Below, piece by piece: positions 1 to 10,332 of a DNA stretch of 64,000 bases (positions are counted from its first letter, which is position 1; every line of letters starts with the position of its first letter). The notes under the pieces were generated by a model, which had not been told where the DNA came from, ran no database searches, and saw nothing but the letters and a program-made list of their open reading frames with translations. Made by a program: the position numbers and the translations under genes. Source of the DNA: Saccharum officinarum (lineage: Eukaryota > Streptophyta > Magnoliopsida > Poales > Poaceae); contig CM036188.1 in the NCBI GenBank assembly GCA_020631735.1, positions 14,736,214 through 14,800,213 of the forward strand. Reading direction: 5' to 3'.

Positions 1-711
1 AGCTTTAGGCAAGTCTAGATACCACATGTAAAACTATTCCTATGCATGCTAGTAGATCATTTCATCATCCAAGTTCTATACTAGCATTGCACCACACAAG
101 CATGTATATTGAATTTAAATACGTGTGCAATGAGCAAGTCATATGAAAATGCACAAACAAATGCAACAACTTTATTTATGAGCTTGCTCCCCTACTTGTG
201 TGCATCAAAAATTTTATTTACCCCTTTATCATGTTGAATCATCTTTTTCTCTCCCCCTTTGTCAACAACTTACCCAAAAATGGGATCAAATTGTGGAGAG
301 AAGAAAAATGTTCGATGGAGTAGGTTAAAATTCATCAAATTTGGTTCAACCTAGAACACTTGCCAAAGATATTTAATTCGATTTGAACCAAAGACAAGCT
401 TCTTCACACCTCATAATAAGGGTTATCTTGCCTATGTTGAATTAAACATTTATAGCAAATCTTCTAGATTCAACACTAGGTGTGCAAGCTCACAAACATG
501 TCATATGCCACCACTAGATCAAATCAAACAAAGAGGCAATAGTGGTAACATATATCCATCAAATTCATTTGATTTATCATGAATGCTCATGCATACCACT
601 TATTATGTCTACATGCTCTAGCAAGTCCTTAGCATAGGATGAATGACATGTCAATCAACTTTACCTTGCAATGTCGAAGGAGAGGCATGTCAATAAGTGA
701 GTGGGGTGAAT

Positions 712-3700
712 TCAACTCATGTTTGAGAAATCAAGAATATTCAATTCATTCCTTAGCTTGCAAAACCTCTTTTCATCAAGTGGCTTAGTTAGAATATCGG
801 CAAGTTGATCATCGGTGCCAACACTCTCAATGGCAATATCTCCCTTTTGTTGATGATCTCTAATGAAATGATGTCTTATGTCAATATGCTTTGTTCTTCC
901 ATGTTGAACCGGGTTTTGTATCATCTTGATTGCACTCTCATTATCACATAGCAATGGCACATTCTTGAAGTTGAGGCCATAATCCTTCAAAGTTGATTTC
1001 ATCCATAGCAATTGTGCACAACAACTCCCCGCACTCACATATTCGGCTTCGGCGGTAGAGATTGCCACACTATTTTGTTTCTTTGAGGACCATGACACAA
1101 GTGATCTTCCAAGTAATTGACATGTGCCACTTGTGCTCTTTCTATTGATCTTGCAACCCCCATAGTCGGAGTCCGAATATCCAATCAATTCAAACTTTGA
1201 CCCCTTGGGATACCATAGTCTAACATCTCTTGTTTGCTTCAAGTACCTCAATATTCTCTTTGTGGCCGTGAGATGACTCTCTCTAGGTGAGGCTTGATAT
1301 CTAGCACACATGCAAACACTAAACATGACATCCGGCCTTGATGCGGTGACATAGAGTAGACTTCCAATCAAAGACCGATATTCCTTTTGATTCACCATAT
1401 TGCCATCAAGATCACTATCCAAATTGCCATTTGTACCCATTGGAGTTGAAATTGGCTTTGCATCTTGCATTCCAAACTTCTTCAACATGTCCCTTATGTA
1501 TTTCCCTTGACTCACAAATGTCCCATTCTTCAATTGCTTTACTTGGAGACCAAGGAAGTAGCTAAGTTCACCAATCATAGACATTTCAAACTCTTTGGCC
1601 ATCATAGCACCAAATTCTTCACAATAAGCTTGATCGGTTGATCCAAAGATGATGTCATCAACATATATTTGCACTATGAGTAGATCATTCCTAATCTTCT
1701 TGGTGAATAGAGTTGTATCAACCTTGCCCATCTTGAATCCCTTAGAGAGAAGGAAATCCCTTAGCCTCTCATACCATGCTCTAGGTGCTTGCTTTAAGCC
1801 ATATAAAGCCTTCTTTAACTTGTACACATGGTTGGGTTTCTTGTCATCTTCAAATCCGGGCGGTTGCTCAACGAAGACTAACTCATTGATGATCCCATTG
1901 AGAAATGCACTTTTGACATCCATTTGATATAGTTTGATGTTGTGTGCACAAGCATAAGCCAATAGAATCCTTATTGCCTCCAATCTTGCCACGGGAGCAT
2001 ATGTCTCATCATAGTCAAGACCTTCAACTTGAGTGTAACCTTGAGCAACTAGTCTTGCTTTGTTTCTCACTACAATGCCATCTTGATCTTGCTTATTTTT
2101 GAACACCCACTTGGTTCCAATCACATTGTAGTCATTTGGCCTTTCTACCAACTCCCAAACATCATTTCTTGTGAAATTGTTAAGCTCTTCTTGCATAGCC
2201 ATGATCCAATCGGCATCCCTCAAAGCTTCTTCTATCTTCTTTGGTTCTATGGTTGACACAAATGATGCATGCTCACAAAACATAGCCAATCTTGATCTTG
2301 TTTGCACACCACTTCTAATATCACCAATAACACTATCAATGGGGTGATCTCTTGCAACATGTTGTGGTTGGAATACTTGCACTTGATTGCTTGAGCTTGG
2401 TTGATCACTTGATGTATCTCGATGAGAAGAACTAGCACCATGATCTTGCACTTGAGAGTCACTAACTAGCTTGAATGGTGAATTGAGCACTTGATCTTTA
2501 TCATCATCTTGAATATCAATTACTTGCTTTGCTCTAATGTCTCCAATGTCCATGTTCTTCATTGCTTCCACTAATAGAGTTCCACCAATATCATCTAGAT
2601 TTTCTTCTTCATCTTGTGACCCATTGGTTTCATCAAATTGCACATCATGGACTTCTTCTAGAATGCCACTTGAGTTGTTCCAAACTCTATAAGCTTTGCT
2701 TGTAGTTGAATAACCAAGTAGGAACCCCTCATCACATCTCTTGTCAAACTTTCCTAATCTAGTGCCTTTCTTCAAGATATAGCATTTGCAACCAAAAACC
2801 CTAAAATAAGAAATATTGGGCTTTCTTCCATGAAGTAGCTCATATGGGGTCTTCTCTAGCAATGGATGACAATATAGTCTATTGATGTAGTAGCAAGCAG
2901 TATTGATTGCTTCATCCCAAAATGATTGACTCACATTGTACTCATAAAGCATTGATCTAGCCATATCAAGCAATGTTCTATTCTTCCTCTCAACTAGGCC
3001 ATTTGATTGTGGAGTGTACTTGGCCGAGAATTGATGTCCAATACCATAATGATCACAAAGTTCTTCAATTCTTGTATTCTTGAACTCACTTCCATTGTCA
3101 CTTCTCACTTTCTTGATTCTAATCTCAAACTCATTGTGAACTATAGTGAGAAATGTCTTGAAAGTGTCAAACACTTCACTTTTGTCACTAAGAAAGAATA
3201 CCCATGTGAATCTTGTGAAGTCATCCACTATAACAAAGCCATACTTGTTGCCGCCTATGCTTGTATATGTTGTCGGTCCAAATAGATCCATGTGCATCAA
3301 CTCAAATGCTTTGCATGTGCTCATTGTACTCTTCTTTGGATGTGAGCTTCCAACTTGCTTCCCGGCTTGACATGCACTACAAAGCTTATTCTTCTCAAAT
3401 TCAACATCTTTCAAACCATTGACAAGATTGTGAGTTGTAAGCTTCTTCAATTGTTTCATGCCAACATGACCAAGCCTTCTATGCCAAAGCCAACCCATGC
3501 TTGATTTGGAGACTAAGCAAGTTGTCAAAGAAGTTACTCTAGCATTGAAGTCAACTAGGTAGAGATTCTCATATCTAAAGCCCTTGAATGCCACATTTGA
3601 ACCATCCACACTAATAACTTCCACATCATCAACCCCAAAGATGCATTTGTAGCCTAGATCACATATTTGTGCCACGGATAGAAGATTGAAATCCAAGCTT

Positions 3701-3912
3701 TCAACTAGCAACACATTGGAGATACTCATGTCATTTGATATTGCAATCTTGCCCAAGCCAATAACCTTGCCTTTCTTATTATTGCCAAATGTGATAGAAT
3801 CAACACCACTATCATTGTCATTGATTGAGTCAAACATTCTTGATGTACCGGTCATGTGTTGAGTGCACCCACTATCAATAATCCAATGCCTTCCTCCGGC
3901 TTTGTAATTGAC
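712..3912 (-). CDS. pol: Ty1-copia pol polyprotein, copy 1
   Basis: The polyprotein makes and integrates retrotransposon cDNA. In order: aspartic protease (WIIDSGCTQHMTG just upstream of the first Met, which is at 3855); integrase zinc region (HRRLGH...CSACQAGK) and core with acidic residues in MDLFGP, SDNGSEF and NGLVERKN; reverse transcriptase with YVDDIIFG; RNase H with SDSDYGG, AEAEY and CDNESA. The frame is open for about 1066 codons from 3912 and ends near FSNMS. There are no internal stops, so it looks recently active. A TAG in this frame (3913-3915) lies just downstream of the gag stop, so pol does not overlap gag. Starting at the first Met would lose the protease DSG, so how pol is expressed is unclear. 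Copies 1 and 3 share Arg in DVRLWYP and Ile in GDIAIES. Confidence 0.93.
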   Translation of the reverse strand, partial: VNYKAGGRHWIIDSGCTQHMTGTSRMFDSINDNDSGVDSITFGNNKKGKVIGLGKIAISNDMSISNVLLVESLDFNLLSVAQICDLGYKCIFGVDDVEVISVDGSNVAFKGFRYENLYLVDFNARVTSLTTCLVSKSSMGWLWHRRLGHVGMKQLKKLTTHNLVNGLKDVEFEKNKLCSACQAGKQVGSSHPKKSTMSTCKAFELMHMDLFGPTTYTSIGGNKYGFVIVDDFTRFTWVFFLSDKSEVFDTFKTFLTIVHNEFEIRIKKVRSDNGSEFKNTRIEELCDHYGIGHQFSAKYTPQSNGLVERKNRTLLDMARSMLYEYNVSQSFWDEAINTACYYINRLYCHPLLEKTPYELLHGRKPNISYFRVFGCKCYILKKGTRLGKFDKRCDEGFLLGYSTTSKAYRVWNNSSGILEEVHDVQFDETNGSQDEEENLDDIGGTLLVEAMKNMDIGDIRAKQVIDIQDDDKDQVLNSPFKLVSDSQVQDHGASSSHRDTSSDQPSSSNQVQVFQPQHVARDHPIDSVIGDIRSGVQTRSRLAMFCEHASFVSTIEPKKIEEALRDADWIMAMQEELNNFTRNDVWELVERPNDYNVIGTKWVFKNKQDQDGIVVRNKARLVAQGYTQVEGLDYDETYAPVARLEAIRILLAYACAHNIKLYQMDVKSAFLNGIINELVFVEQPPGFEDDKKPNHVYKLKKALYGLKQAPRAWYERLRDFLLSKGFKMGKVDTTLFTKKIRNDLLIVQIYVDDIIFGSTDQAYCEEFGAMMAKEFEMSMIGELSYFLGLQVKQLKNGTFVSQGKYIRDMLKKFGMQDAKPISTPMGTNGNLDSDLDGNMVNQKEYRSLIGSLLYVTASRPDVMFSVCMCARYQASPRESHLTATKRILRYLKQTRDVRLWYPKGSKFELIGYSDSDYGGCKINRKSTSGTCQLLGRSLVSWSSKKQNSVAISTAEAEYVSAGSCCAQLLWMKSTLKDYGLNFKNVPLLCDNESAIKMIQNPVQHGRTKHIDIRHHFIRDHQQKGDIAIESVGTDDQLADILTKPLDEKRFCKLRNELNILDFSNMS

Positions 3913-3923
3913 CTACAAGCAAA

Positions 3924-5990
3924 TCAATGAATTTTAGGTACCCATTTTTGTTTGGGTCCTTGTAGGTTAGTAACTAAGCTCTTTGGTACCCAAATAGCCT
4001 TCTTCTTTGGGCCCACAATTGGTGTACCAACAAACTTAGCTTGCATACCCTTCACACCCTTGGTAAGCACATAGCAAGAATCAAAAGGTATAGCATTAAC
4101 AAGGTTCTTGCTTTGGTTCTTTTTATTGCAATTATGCTCTAGGTGCCCAACTTGCTTGCACCTATTGCAAAACCGACCATTGCCCTTCACAAAGCTAGGC
4201 TTTGGAGTTGCAAAGGCCGACTTGCCTTTCTTGGGGGTGTAGCCCAATCCCTCTTTGTTAAGAGAGAACCTTTGGCTACCCAAGCACTTAAGCAAGCGGG
4301 CCTCACCACCATAGGCCTTGCCTAGGGCGTGAGTGAGCTCATCCACCTCTCTCTTGAGAGTCTCATTCTCAACCATTAGTGAGGCATCACAAGTGAAACC
4401 ATCACTAATAGTGGAGGTAGAGTTAGTGGTGGTGGATGAAGAGCTACAAGAAGGGTTATCATTTGACATGATGATAGGTTCATTAAAGGATTCATCAATT
4501 ATATCACATGTAACACCTATATCACATGATACAACAACCTCCTTCTTTGCTTGTTGCTCGAGTAGCAATGAGTGAGCTTTTTCAAGCTTGGAATGAGCCT
4601 TATCAAGATCCTCATGGTCTTCCACTAGACTCTCATGAGTGGTCTTAAGCTCACTAAGGACTTTCTCAAGTATTGCTACTTTCATTGAAAGCTTCTTACA
4701 CTCTTTGTCCTTGGCAATAGCTATGTCTCTAGTTTGTTGCATCAAGTCATATAGTTGTTCTTTAGTTGGTTCATCATCATCATCATCATTATCATTATCA
4801 TTATCATTATCATTATCACTATCATGAGCATATTCCATTTCACTTTCATCATCACTCTCATCATATAATACCTTAGCTTCTTTAGCCATGAAGCATGAAG
4901 AGGATGAATCAAATAGTGATGGCTTCTTGTTGATAGCAATGGAAGCAAAAGCCTTGTTGGATGATTCTTCTTCTTCTTCATTATCTTCACTTTCCCAAGT
5001 GATCACATAGGCACCATTTTTGCCTTTCTTGAATGTCATCTTGGCCTCTCTCTTCTTCTTCTCAAACTTGTCCTTTTTGTTCTTCTTCTTATCATAAGGA
5101 CATTCCGCTTGAAGGTGCTCGGTGCTATCACAATTGAAGTACTTTCTTTGTTGCTCATTTCTTTTGAAGTTGTCATTTCTCTTCTTAAAGCCTCTTCTCT
5201 TGATGAACATATGACCCATCTTCTTGACTACAAGAGCAAGTGCCTCATCATCAATTTCAAATTCCCCATCTTCATTGTTGTCTTCTTCTTCAATGATGAT
5301 GGCTTTGCCCTTGGAGGAGGTGGCATTAAATGCTACGGTCTTCTTTTTCTTCTCATCTTCCACCTTCTCCTTGTCATCAACATCTTGATCATATTTGTCA
5401 TAGGTCAATACTTCACCAAGCAAATCATTAGGCTTCATTGCTTCAAGCCCATCTCTTTGCAACATCATGATCAACATCTTGAATCTTCTAGGTAAGCTCA
5501 ATAAGAACTTGTGACAAAAATCTTGATCTTGAGTCTTGTGCCCTAAGCTCTTGAGATCATTGACTATTACTTGCAATCTATGAAACATTTCAATGATTGT
5601 TTCATCATCCTTTTTCTTGAAGTTCTCAAACTCACTCTTGAGCCCATATAGCTTGGCACTCTTCACAACCTTAGTGCCTTCATATGTCTCACTCAACCTT
5701 ATCCATACTTCACTAGCCAATTCTAAATCCTTGATGCCCTCAAATACTTTTGTGTCAATACCATTGTAAAGTGTATTGAGAGCCATTCTATTGCATGTTC
5801 TATTTGCTCTATCTTCAGCGGTGAGATGATCGGGATCAATGATAGCAAAATCATTCTCGGTGACTTGCAATACTCTCTCATGAATAGAACCAAGGTACAT
5901 TGTCATTTTTCTCTTCCAATGAGCAAAAGAACTAACACCATCAAAGAACGGTGGCTTGCCCCCAACATGATTGAACACAATTTGAGCCAT
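3924..5990 (-). CDS. gag: Ty1-copia gag (capsid/nucleocapsid), copy 1, 688 aa
   Basis: This is the structural protein of the retrotransposon particle. The N-terminal third is a UBN2-type gag domain (FAHWKRKM, SEVWIRLSETYEG, LLSLPRRFK). A lysine/acidic region follows, then a zinc knuckle with a changed first ligand (KYFNCDSTEHLQAEC, Tyr for Cys), an acidic Asp-Asn run, a coiled-coil heptad stretch (HESLVEDHEDLDKAHSKLE), and an intact CX2CX4HX4C knuckle near the C terminus (CNRCKQVGHLEHNC). The start MAQIVFNHVGG lies about 47 nt inside the PBS, as expected. The Asp-Asn run is four residues longer than in copies 2 and 3. The stop is TGA at 3924-3926. Confidence 0.9.
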   Translation of the reverse strand: MAQIVFNHVGGKPPFFDGVSSFAHWKRKMTMYLGSIHERVLQVTENDFAIIDPDHLTAEDRANRTCNRMALNTLYNGIDTKVFEGIKDLELASEVWIRLSETYEGTKVVKSAKLYGLKSEFENFKKKDDETIIEMFHRLQVIVNDLKSLGHKTQDQDFCHKFLLSLPRRFKMLIMMLQRDGLEAMKPNDLLGEVLTYDKYDQDVDDKEKVEDEKKKKTVAFNATSSKGKAIIIEEEDNNEDGEFEIDDEALALVVKKMGHMFIKRRGFKKRNDNFKRNEQQRKYFNCDSTEHLQAECPYDKKKNKKDKFEKKKREAKMTFKKGKNGAYVITWESEDNEEEEESSNKAFASIAINKKPSLFDSSSSCFMAKEAKVLYDESDDESEMEYAHDSDNDNDNDNDNDDDDDEPTKEQLYDLMQQTRDIAIAKDKECKKLSMKVAILEKVLSELKTTHESLVEDHEDLDKAHSKLEKAHSLLLEQQAKKEVVVSCDIGVTCDIIDESFNEPIIMSNDNPSCSSSSTTTNSTSTISDGFTCDASLMVENETLKREVDELTHALGKAYGGEARLLKCLGSQRFSLNKEGLGYTPKKGKSAFATPKPSFVKGNGRFCNRCKQVGHLEHNCNKKNQSKNLVNAIPFDSCYVLTKGVKGMQAKFVGTPIVGPKKKAIWVPKSLVTNLQGPKQKWVPKIH

Positions 5991-6036
5991 TTTTCACACC
6001 GAAGGATGTTAAGCCTTGATTAAAACGGTGACCACG

Positions 6037-6048
6037 GCTCCGATACCA
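6037..6048 (-). other. Primer binding site, initiator tRNA-Met type, copy 1
   Basis: The minus strand reads TGGTATCGGAGC, two bases from the LTR end. This is the usual Ty1-copia PBS complementary to plant initiator tRNA-Met, with G in place of the common A (TGGTATCAGAGC). It fixes the element's orientation and the LTR boundary. Confidence 0.9.
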
Positions 6049-6966
6049 CTTGTAAGGTCCTAGATGGCTAGAGGGGGGGTGAATAGCCTATAAAAAATTC
6101 TATAAATATCACTAAGCAAACTTGTTAGAATAACAAATGGCGTAAAGCGAGTTTGCTTAGCCAAAGGTTGTGATGCAAGCCTCCTATCCACAAGTCTAGT
6201 AGATTAAGATCTCTAGTTCACACAAGAGCTATGTCACTAAAGTTACACTAGAGAACAAGCTAACAACACTACTAGCAAAGCTACTACTAGAGCTACACAA
6301 GATAATCTAGTGAATGTAAATGCAAGAGAGAGGATTGTGATTCTTATACCAACGGTGGAGTGAAGATGTTGCCAATCACCAAGAAGATATATAATCAATC
6401 AGTATTGACAACAATACAATATGAAGACCAAACACCGGGAGACAAGAGACACAATATTTTTGTTCACCCGGTGTTCACTTGTGCACCGACAAGCTACGTC
6501 ACCGGTTGTGTCGACCAACACTTAGATGGTTCCCGGTGTGACCCTCAAGTCACTTGCCCCTCAAGCACGCCCCGCAAGGCACCGCAAGACGCACTCTCAA
6601 GTGAGGTAACTCAATGACACGCGGATTCCACTAGAGTTGCTTTTGGCGTCCCGCGAGGAAAGCACAAGAACCTCTCACAATCAACCGGAGGTGGCCAAGA
6701 ACAATCACCTTATCTTGCCAACGCCTCCAACAATCTCCAAGCCGGCTAGGAGCGGTACTCTCCAAGAGTAACAAGAAATCCACCGGCTAAACCACCCACA
6801 AGTGCCACTAGATGCCCTCAAGCTATGCAATGCACTTTGGGATCACTCAATCTCACTTTTGATTTGCAATCAAGCAAGAGAGATGAGTGGGAGAGTAGCT
6901 CTAACTCAAAGGATGCACAAGAGTGTTAGAAATGCTAAGAGACCACCCCAAGGGCCGGCCAACGAG

Positions 6967-6975
6967 TATTTATAA
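6967..6975 (-). promoter_or_regulatory. Probable TATA box of the LTR promoter
   Basis: The minus strand reads CTTATAAATACTCG inside the LTR, downstream of the GC-rich motif block and upstream of the R/U5 side. Position and sequence fit a Pol II TATA box. The same box is in copy 2 (near 16579) and copy 3 (near 50614). This is inferred from sequence only. Confidence 0.5.
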
Positions 6976-7019
6976 GCATCCCAAACAAATAGAGCCGTTG
7001 CCACTCCACTGACCGTTTT

Positions 7020-7530
7020 TTTTCCGGGACGACGGACGCGCCGGTCGAAACTGACCGGACGCGCTACACCGCGTCCGGTCGCCCTGCGCCATCCACGTGT
7101 CCACCAAATTCAAACGCGACCGTTAGATCCTCCAACGGTCACTGCACGCTAACGGTCAAACGCGATGACCGGACGCGCCGCTCAACCGACCGGACGCGCC
7201 CGGTCGCACAGTACCGCGCGCCCGCGAAGCAACGACCGGACGCGCTCCAGAGAATGACCGGACGCGACAGTGCCAGTGTCCGGTCGGAGTCCAGTAAGCT
7301 CCCTTGACGACCGGACGCGTCCGATCATGTGTGACCGGACGCTCACCGCGTCCGATCGACCTTGCGAACTGTTGTTCCCTCAGGGCGCCTGACCAGACGC
7401 GCCGGTCCCGCGAGTGACCGGACGCGCCGGTTGCAAACCCTAGCCCACGCGTCTGTCTGCTCCGCTGTACTGACCGGACACGTCCGGTCACACCGTGACC
7501 GCGTCCGGTAGGTGCAGCGTCCGATCACCT
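7020..7530. repeat. CpG-dense GACCGGACGCG motif cluster in the LTR U3
   Basis: About ten copies of GACCGGACGCG or close variants, many followed by CCGGTC to form imperfect palindromes, lie in roughly 500 bp. The rest of the element is AT-rich. The cluster lies upstream of the TATA box in the element's orientation, so an enhancer or methylation-target role is plausible but unproven. The same block is at about 16630-17125 and 50665-51160. Confidence 0.7.
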
Positions 7531-8308
7531 CTGTGACCTCCGTTCGCCTCCGTTTCTTTTCCGACTTCCGGCGTAGTGGAAAATAGGCATTTCATTTCCC
7601 CGAAATCGCCTGAATCCCGCGCTCGCACACTCGGCGGGAGGGAGAGAGGAACCCAAACCCCTCTCTACCCACAAACCACAGCGCGACCAACGCCACCTTT
7701 GCAAATGTGCCAACACCATCAAGTGTACATCTCCATGTGCTTGTGTGTTAGCTTTTTCTCAATCATTTTCAAAGGTTTCCAGTTAGCTCACTAGGCCCTA
7801 CATGCAATGCACTTCATGAATTCACCTAGTGGCACCCGTGTGTCGAATAACCAATAAGACTTCCCCTCTTAATAGTTCGGCTATCGACCCTAAACCACTC
7901 ACACCCTCTATGGTGTCTGAGTGTAAAAAAAATGGCCCTATGGTTATACCTTTGCCTTGAGCCCATTTTGTTTCTCCAAATGATATGATCCACTTCATAT
8001 CATCACATGACCGTCTCGATCCATCGACCTTGACTTCACTTGCTCTTCACCGTTGCATCGGTCCATCGGCGCCAAGTCTTGCTCAAGCTTCACCATTGCA
8101 TGGTCCTTCGCCTCGAAGCCTCGACTAGCCCTTCACCTTCACAACCGGTCCATCGAGCTAAGCCTCATCTTTGTCTTCACCATTTTAGTCATATGAGTCA
8201 ATGTCATGTCTCATATTCAATGACCACCTTTTATCTAAATCATTCACTTAGATACAAAGGTTAGTCCTAGTTTCATCAATTAGCCAAAAACCAAACTAGA
8301 GACTTTCA

Positions 8309-8962
8309 ACGGTATAAGCATCGACAGCCCCTGTTGTTGAGGAAGGTGACTGTTGCCAAGAGTGGATTGCCCCTTGCCCATGAGCGAGTGAGCAATATGC
8401 TAGATGGCAAGTTGTAGGTCTATATCGCTGACATTGGAGGGTATGAAACCCCACCGCTAGATAGTGAGGTTGTGGACGTGGCCGCCGCTGATTAGTGCAT
8501 CGATGAGGGCTGGAAGTAGATGTGAAGCCACTGGTATGTAGAGGTGCTTGTTGAAGAAGATGTAGCCAGCTTCTAGCAACCATGCTCTGGTCGCCGTCTT
8601 GTTGATGATGGTGATGGCGACGTCACACAGTTACGCCTCATGCAAGGTTGCTCAGTGGAGTGCGTCGAAGACCAATGCTTTTGTGTTGATGTTGGCGAGG
8701 TATTTTGGTCATCGAGGCCATGTCACTCGGCTTAGGAGGTATTGCGCCGGCGCTGGTGGTGGAGGCCAGGGACCATGGCTGCTACGCGGATAGTCCGGGT
8801 GTCCTCGTTGCCAGAGTCAGGAAGGGAGCCGTGGTGGTGCCGCTGCCCATGCGGCTGGTGCTGGTGTTGCCGCCCATGCGGCCAGTGCTGGTGGTGCCAC
8901 ACATGCGGCTGGCGCTACTGCCGCTGCCCATGTGCCAGCGTTGGTGCTACCGCCCATGTGGC
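8309..8962. other. Right flank of the Ty1-copia insertion, unassigned
   Basis: Unique-looking, moderately GC-rich DNA between the Ty1-copia LTR and an older LTR fragment. Minus-strand frames give stretches that look protein-like (for example RAWLLEAG) but are broken by stops, so it may be a decayed gene. I cannot name a family. The same sequence is at 17918-18573 and 51952-52607. Confidence 0.5.
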
Positions 8963-9197
8963 TGTTGACGGTAATTAACTATCATTTTAAACCGTCAATA
9001 TAAGAGGAATAAATGATAAAAAGGATCACCACAGTTAGTTTAGAGGTTTAAACAAAAAAATTCTACGAGTTTTGGTGATTCTGTTTTCAGGGGCTAAGCT
9101 GCTTAATACAGAATTGATCCTCCTTCCAAGAGAAGAAACCGAAGCCAATCGGCCTAATCTCCATATCACGGATGCGGATAGGGATTCTAGAAGACCT
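8963..9197 (+). repeat. Truncated LTR fragment of a Ty3-gypsy-like element, cut by the gap
   Basis: It starts TGTTGACGG and includes CTACGAGTTTTGGTGATTCTGTTTTCAGG. The solo LTR at 41172-42816, read on its minus strand, also starts TGTTGACGG and has CCACGAGTTTTGGTG near its start. I therefore read this as the 5' part of a related plus-strand LTR. The fuller copy is at 18574-18945. Confidence 0.45.
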
Positions 9198-9297
9198 NNN
9201 NNNNNNNNNNNNNNNNNNNNNNNNNNNNNNNNNNNNNNNNNNNNNNNNNNNNNNNNNNNNNNNNNNNNNNNNNNNNNNNNNNNNNNNNNNNNNNNNN
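9198..9297. other. Assembly gap, 100 N
   Basis: Exactly 100 N, the conventional size for a scaffold join of unknown length. The left side ends inside the element's right flank and the right side begins inside the element's 3' region, so the join brings together two copies of the same locus. Confidence 0.97.
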
Positions 9298-10332
9298 GAA
9301 CTTGTCCATACTTGTCCAATCATTTTGCTCATAAGTAAAATTTGGAAATTAATCACAAGCTCGGTTTTGGTAGCATTAGCTCCCCCTACATATGTGCATA
9401 GAGTTTGGATTGAAAGCTTTGCACATATGCATAGATAGAAGTGTTGGGAGAGTAATTCTACCAAAATGATGCTAAGGTGTAAGAAATGGACCTTTGAAGC
9501 GTGATGCCAATCGGAGTTGCCTTTTACACCATCCTTAGCATCATGAAGTAACTAGACATCCAACAAAAACTCAAGAACCCGTGAGATCAACATTATATGT
9601 AAAGGTTCTTGACCACTTGTAAAGCTTTAGGCAAGTCTAGATACCACATGTAAACTATTCCTATGCATGCTAGTAGATCATTTCATCATCCAAGTTCTAT
9701 ACTAGCATTGCACCACACAAGCATGTATATTGAATTTAAATACATGTGCAATGAGCAAGTCATATGAAAATGCACAAACAAATGCAACAACTTTGTTTAT
9801 GAGCTTGCTCCCCCTACTTGTGTGCATCAAAAATTTTATTTACCCCTTTATCATGTTGAATCATCTTTTTCTCTCCCCTTTGTCAACAACTTACCCAAAA
9901 ATGGGATCAAATTGTGGAGAGAAGAAAAATGTTTGATGGAGTAGGTTAAAATTCATCAAATTTGGTTCAACCTAGAACACTTGCCAAAGATATTTAATTC
10001 GATTTGAACCAAAGACAAGCTTCTTCACACCTCATAATAAGGGTTATCTTGCCTATGTTGAATTAAACATTTATAGCAAATCTTCTAGATTCAACACTAG
10101 GTGTGCAAGCTCACAAACATGTCATATGCCACCACTAGATCAAATCAAACATAGAGGCAATAGTGGTAACATATATCCATCAAATTCATTTGATTTATCA
10201 TGAATGCTCATGCATACCACTTATTATGTCTACATGCTCTAGCAAGTCCTTAGCATAGGATGAATGACATGTCAATCAACTTTACCTTGCAATGTCGAAG
10301 GAGAGGCATGTCAATAAGTGGGTGGGGTGAAT

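Larger units (their letters stand above)
1..8308 (-). mobile_element. SIRE/Maximus-type Ty1-copia retrotransposon, copy 1 (3' LTR outside the window)
   Basis: This is an LTR retrotransposon read right to left: 5' LTR (6051-8308), PBS, gag, pol, and 3' untranslated region running off the window start. The order protease-integrase-reverse transcriptase-RNase H identifies Ty1-copia. The long LTR (about 2.26 kb), the long coiled-coil gag and the LTR terminus with the AGGGGGGGTGAATAG block fit the SIRE/Maximus lineage. There is no env-like ORF between pol and the 3' LTR; copy 3 shows that interval is only about 1.1 kb. The right flank begins ACGGTATAAGCATCG, which matches the flank of copies 2 and 3, so the three are one insertion event. 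The lineage assignment is recognition, not a database result. Confidence 0.88.
6051..8308 (-). repeat. 5' LTR of copy 1, complete
   Basis: On the plus strand the LTR starts TGTAAGGTCC and ends GACTTTCA, so on the element strand it runs TGAAAGTC...GGACCTTACA with TG...CA ends. Its length is 2258 bp. It contains a TATA box (6967-6975) and a CpG-rich block of GACCGGACGCG-type motifs (about 7020-7530). Its right edge is joined to non-element DNA beginning ACGGT, a candidate 5-bp target duplication. No left junction is visible in any copy to confirm it. Confidence 0.88.

Noticed and set aside
5109..5495. Plus-strand open frame of 128 codons
   Set aside because: It is the antisense of gag codons, recurs at the same place in all three copies, and has no domain of its own.
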